64,000 nt of DNA, from assembly GCA_015657535.1 (NCBI GenBank), contig JADHZB010001966.1, forward strand, positions 26,001 through 90,000, read 5' to 3'. Under the pieces are notes generated by a model that was not told where the DNA came from, searched no databases, and saw only the letters and a program-made list of their open reading frames with translations. Shown here in pieces: positions 63,124 through 64,000 of the stretch (position 1 is the stretch's first letter; each line of letters starts with the position of its first letter). Both the position numbers and the translations under genes were made by a program. Source of the DNA: Nephromyces sp. MM_2019. Taxonomy: Eukaryota > Apicomplexa > Aconoidasida > Nephromycida.

Positions 63124-63892
63124 ATGGTATTAGATAATCCAACATATCACCAAACTCTTCGAAGATGTAGAGACACTGGTGATATTCAACCTAATGATTG
63201 GGTTACACTCTTAAAGATTAGTCCGGGTAATATATATACACACAAGCACATAAACACACACAAATACACACACAAAGACACACACAAAGACACACACAAA
63301 GACACACACAAATACACACACAAAGACACACACAAATACACACACAAAGACACACACAAAGACACACACAAGACACACACACATATACACACACAAACAC
63401 ATACATACACACACATACACATACATACACACACATACACATACACATACACACAAGACATAAACGTTTAGAGATACCCGTCACACATATATATTCACAA
63501 AAACACAAGAAATACCTCATTATTTACACAGCACTATACTAATCATACTACACACACAATCTAGTATACATAACATTTTACACACACCACACAATACATA
63601 CCACTTTTCACACACACCACAAATATACATCACACACAAGTACATACACATGTTATTATATCTAGAATCACACACATTCACGTATGAATACCATTATAAA
63701 GAGTGCACCAACACATGCACACACACACATAAATAAATATATATATATATGTTTATGTGTGTGTGTGTGTGTGTGTGTGTAGACTATAATGACCCATTGA
63801 CTCCTATGAGAGAATTTACAAAAAATGAAGAAGATCTTTTAAATGTTGAGATGAGTTTGTTAATTACAAACGAAAAATCACTCTTGTTTGAG
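63124..63892 (+). CDS. Two exons of an unknown gene separated by a CA/GT-repeat intron (partial)
   Basis: Exon 63124-63226 (MVLDNPTYHQTLRRCRDTGD, then IQPNDWVTLLKISP) ends at a GTAATA donor. Exon 63783-63892 (YNDPLTPMREFTKNEEDLLN, then VEMSLLITNEKSLLFE) ends at GTAAGA. The phases agree across the junction (phase 1 to phase 2 remainder). Unlike the surrounding repeats, both exons have ordinary codon composition. The intron is almost wholly CA repeats at its start and GT repeats at its end. The gene continues beyond the window. Further upstream exons are possible, as no in-frame stop shields the ATG. I do not recognise the family. Confidence 0.6.
63236..63460 (+). repeat. Intronic 12-bp minisatellite and CA tract
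   Basis: Repeats of about 12 bases (acacacaaagac and acacacaaatac variants), roughly ten copies between 63250 and 63375, followed by acacat/acatac variants. They lie inside the intron of the right-edge gene. Confidence 0.85.
63717..63780 (+). repeat. Near-perfect CA/TA/TG inverted repeat abutting a splice acceptor
   Basis: acacacacacataaa, an AT-rich loop, then tttatgtgtgtgtgt make a hairpin-capable palindrome. Its GT arm runs directly into the acceptor AG at 63781-63782 of the right-edge gene. Confidence 0.8.
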
Positions 63893-64000
63893 GTAAGATA
63901 CACACACACATACACACACATATATATATACACACACATACACATACACATATATATATAAACACACAATACACATATATATATATATATATATATATAT
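63893..64000. repeat. CA/TA microsatellite at the window end
   Basis: The intron after exon 63783-63892 begins with CACACA and TATATA runs and ends the window in a pure AT run. Confidence 0.85.

Noticed and set aside
63186..63520. Three minus-strand ORFs rich in Cys/Val/Tyr
   Set aside because: Translations of CA/GT microsatellite; they only reflect the repeat.
1..64000. CRISPR arrays, tRNA genes, rRNA genes, transposases, telomeric repeats
   Set aside because: None recognised by eye on either strand. The tandem repeats present are microsatellites or short minisatellites without spacers. Diverged tRNA genes cannot be excluded without a covariance-model scan.

Overview
The window is nuclear DNA from an AT-rich, intron-rich, compact-genome eukaryote. 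Every long gene is eukaryotic, and most are split by GT-AG introns of about 60-600 bp that usually begin GTAAG, GTAA or GTTA. Introns were placed by hand, by joining conserved protein blocks and checking reading phase across junctions. The ribosomal protein S9 reads like alveolate/apicomplexan orthologues, and a ciliary CFAP70-like gene implies a flagellated stage. An apicomplexan-like protist is my best guess, but the sequence does not prove it.

Left part (0-19 kb): a Tvp15/COPI-associated membrane protein (+), a very long CFAP70-like TPR gene (-), a NIPA-type magnesium transporter (+), and tail-to-tail with it an organelle-type ribosomal protein uL15 with a long N-terminal extension (-). 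Centre-left (19.9-34 kb): a complete Argonaute in 12 exons (-), a Tim50/FCP1-like protein with a Q/N/P-rich tail (+), an unknown secreted-protein candidate (+), RPS9 (+) and V-ATPase subunit F (-).

Centre (34-46 kb): a bacterial-looking insert carrying broken pieces of hscA and gyrA, a PEX4-like ubiquitin-conjugating enzyme (-), an intronless DNMT2/TRDMT1 tRNA methyltransferase (+) and a secreted protein of unknown function (-). Right part (46-64 kb): a ubiquitin-like protein (+), RPL18 (+) whose third intron holds two tandem box C/D snoRNA candidates, an MBF1-like HTH gene (+), the histone hairpin-binding protein SLBP (+), and then a 4-kb CA/TA-rich microsatellite tract with at least two exons of a gene that runs off the end.

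The genes do not form an operon-like system. Several handle RNA: Argonaute, DNMT2, SLBP, two ribosomal proteins and intronic snoRNAs. The most unusual items are the hscA/gyrA insert, the snoRNA pair, the DEDD Argonaute and the CA-repeat introns.
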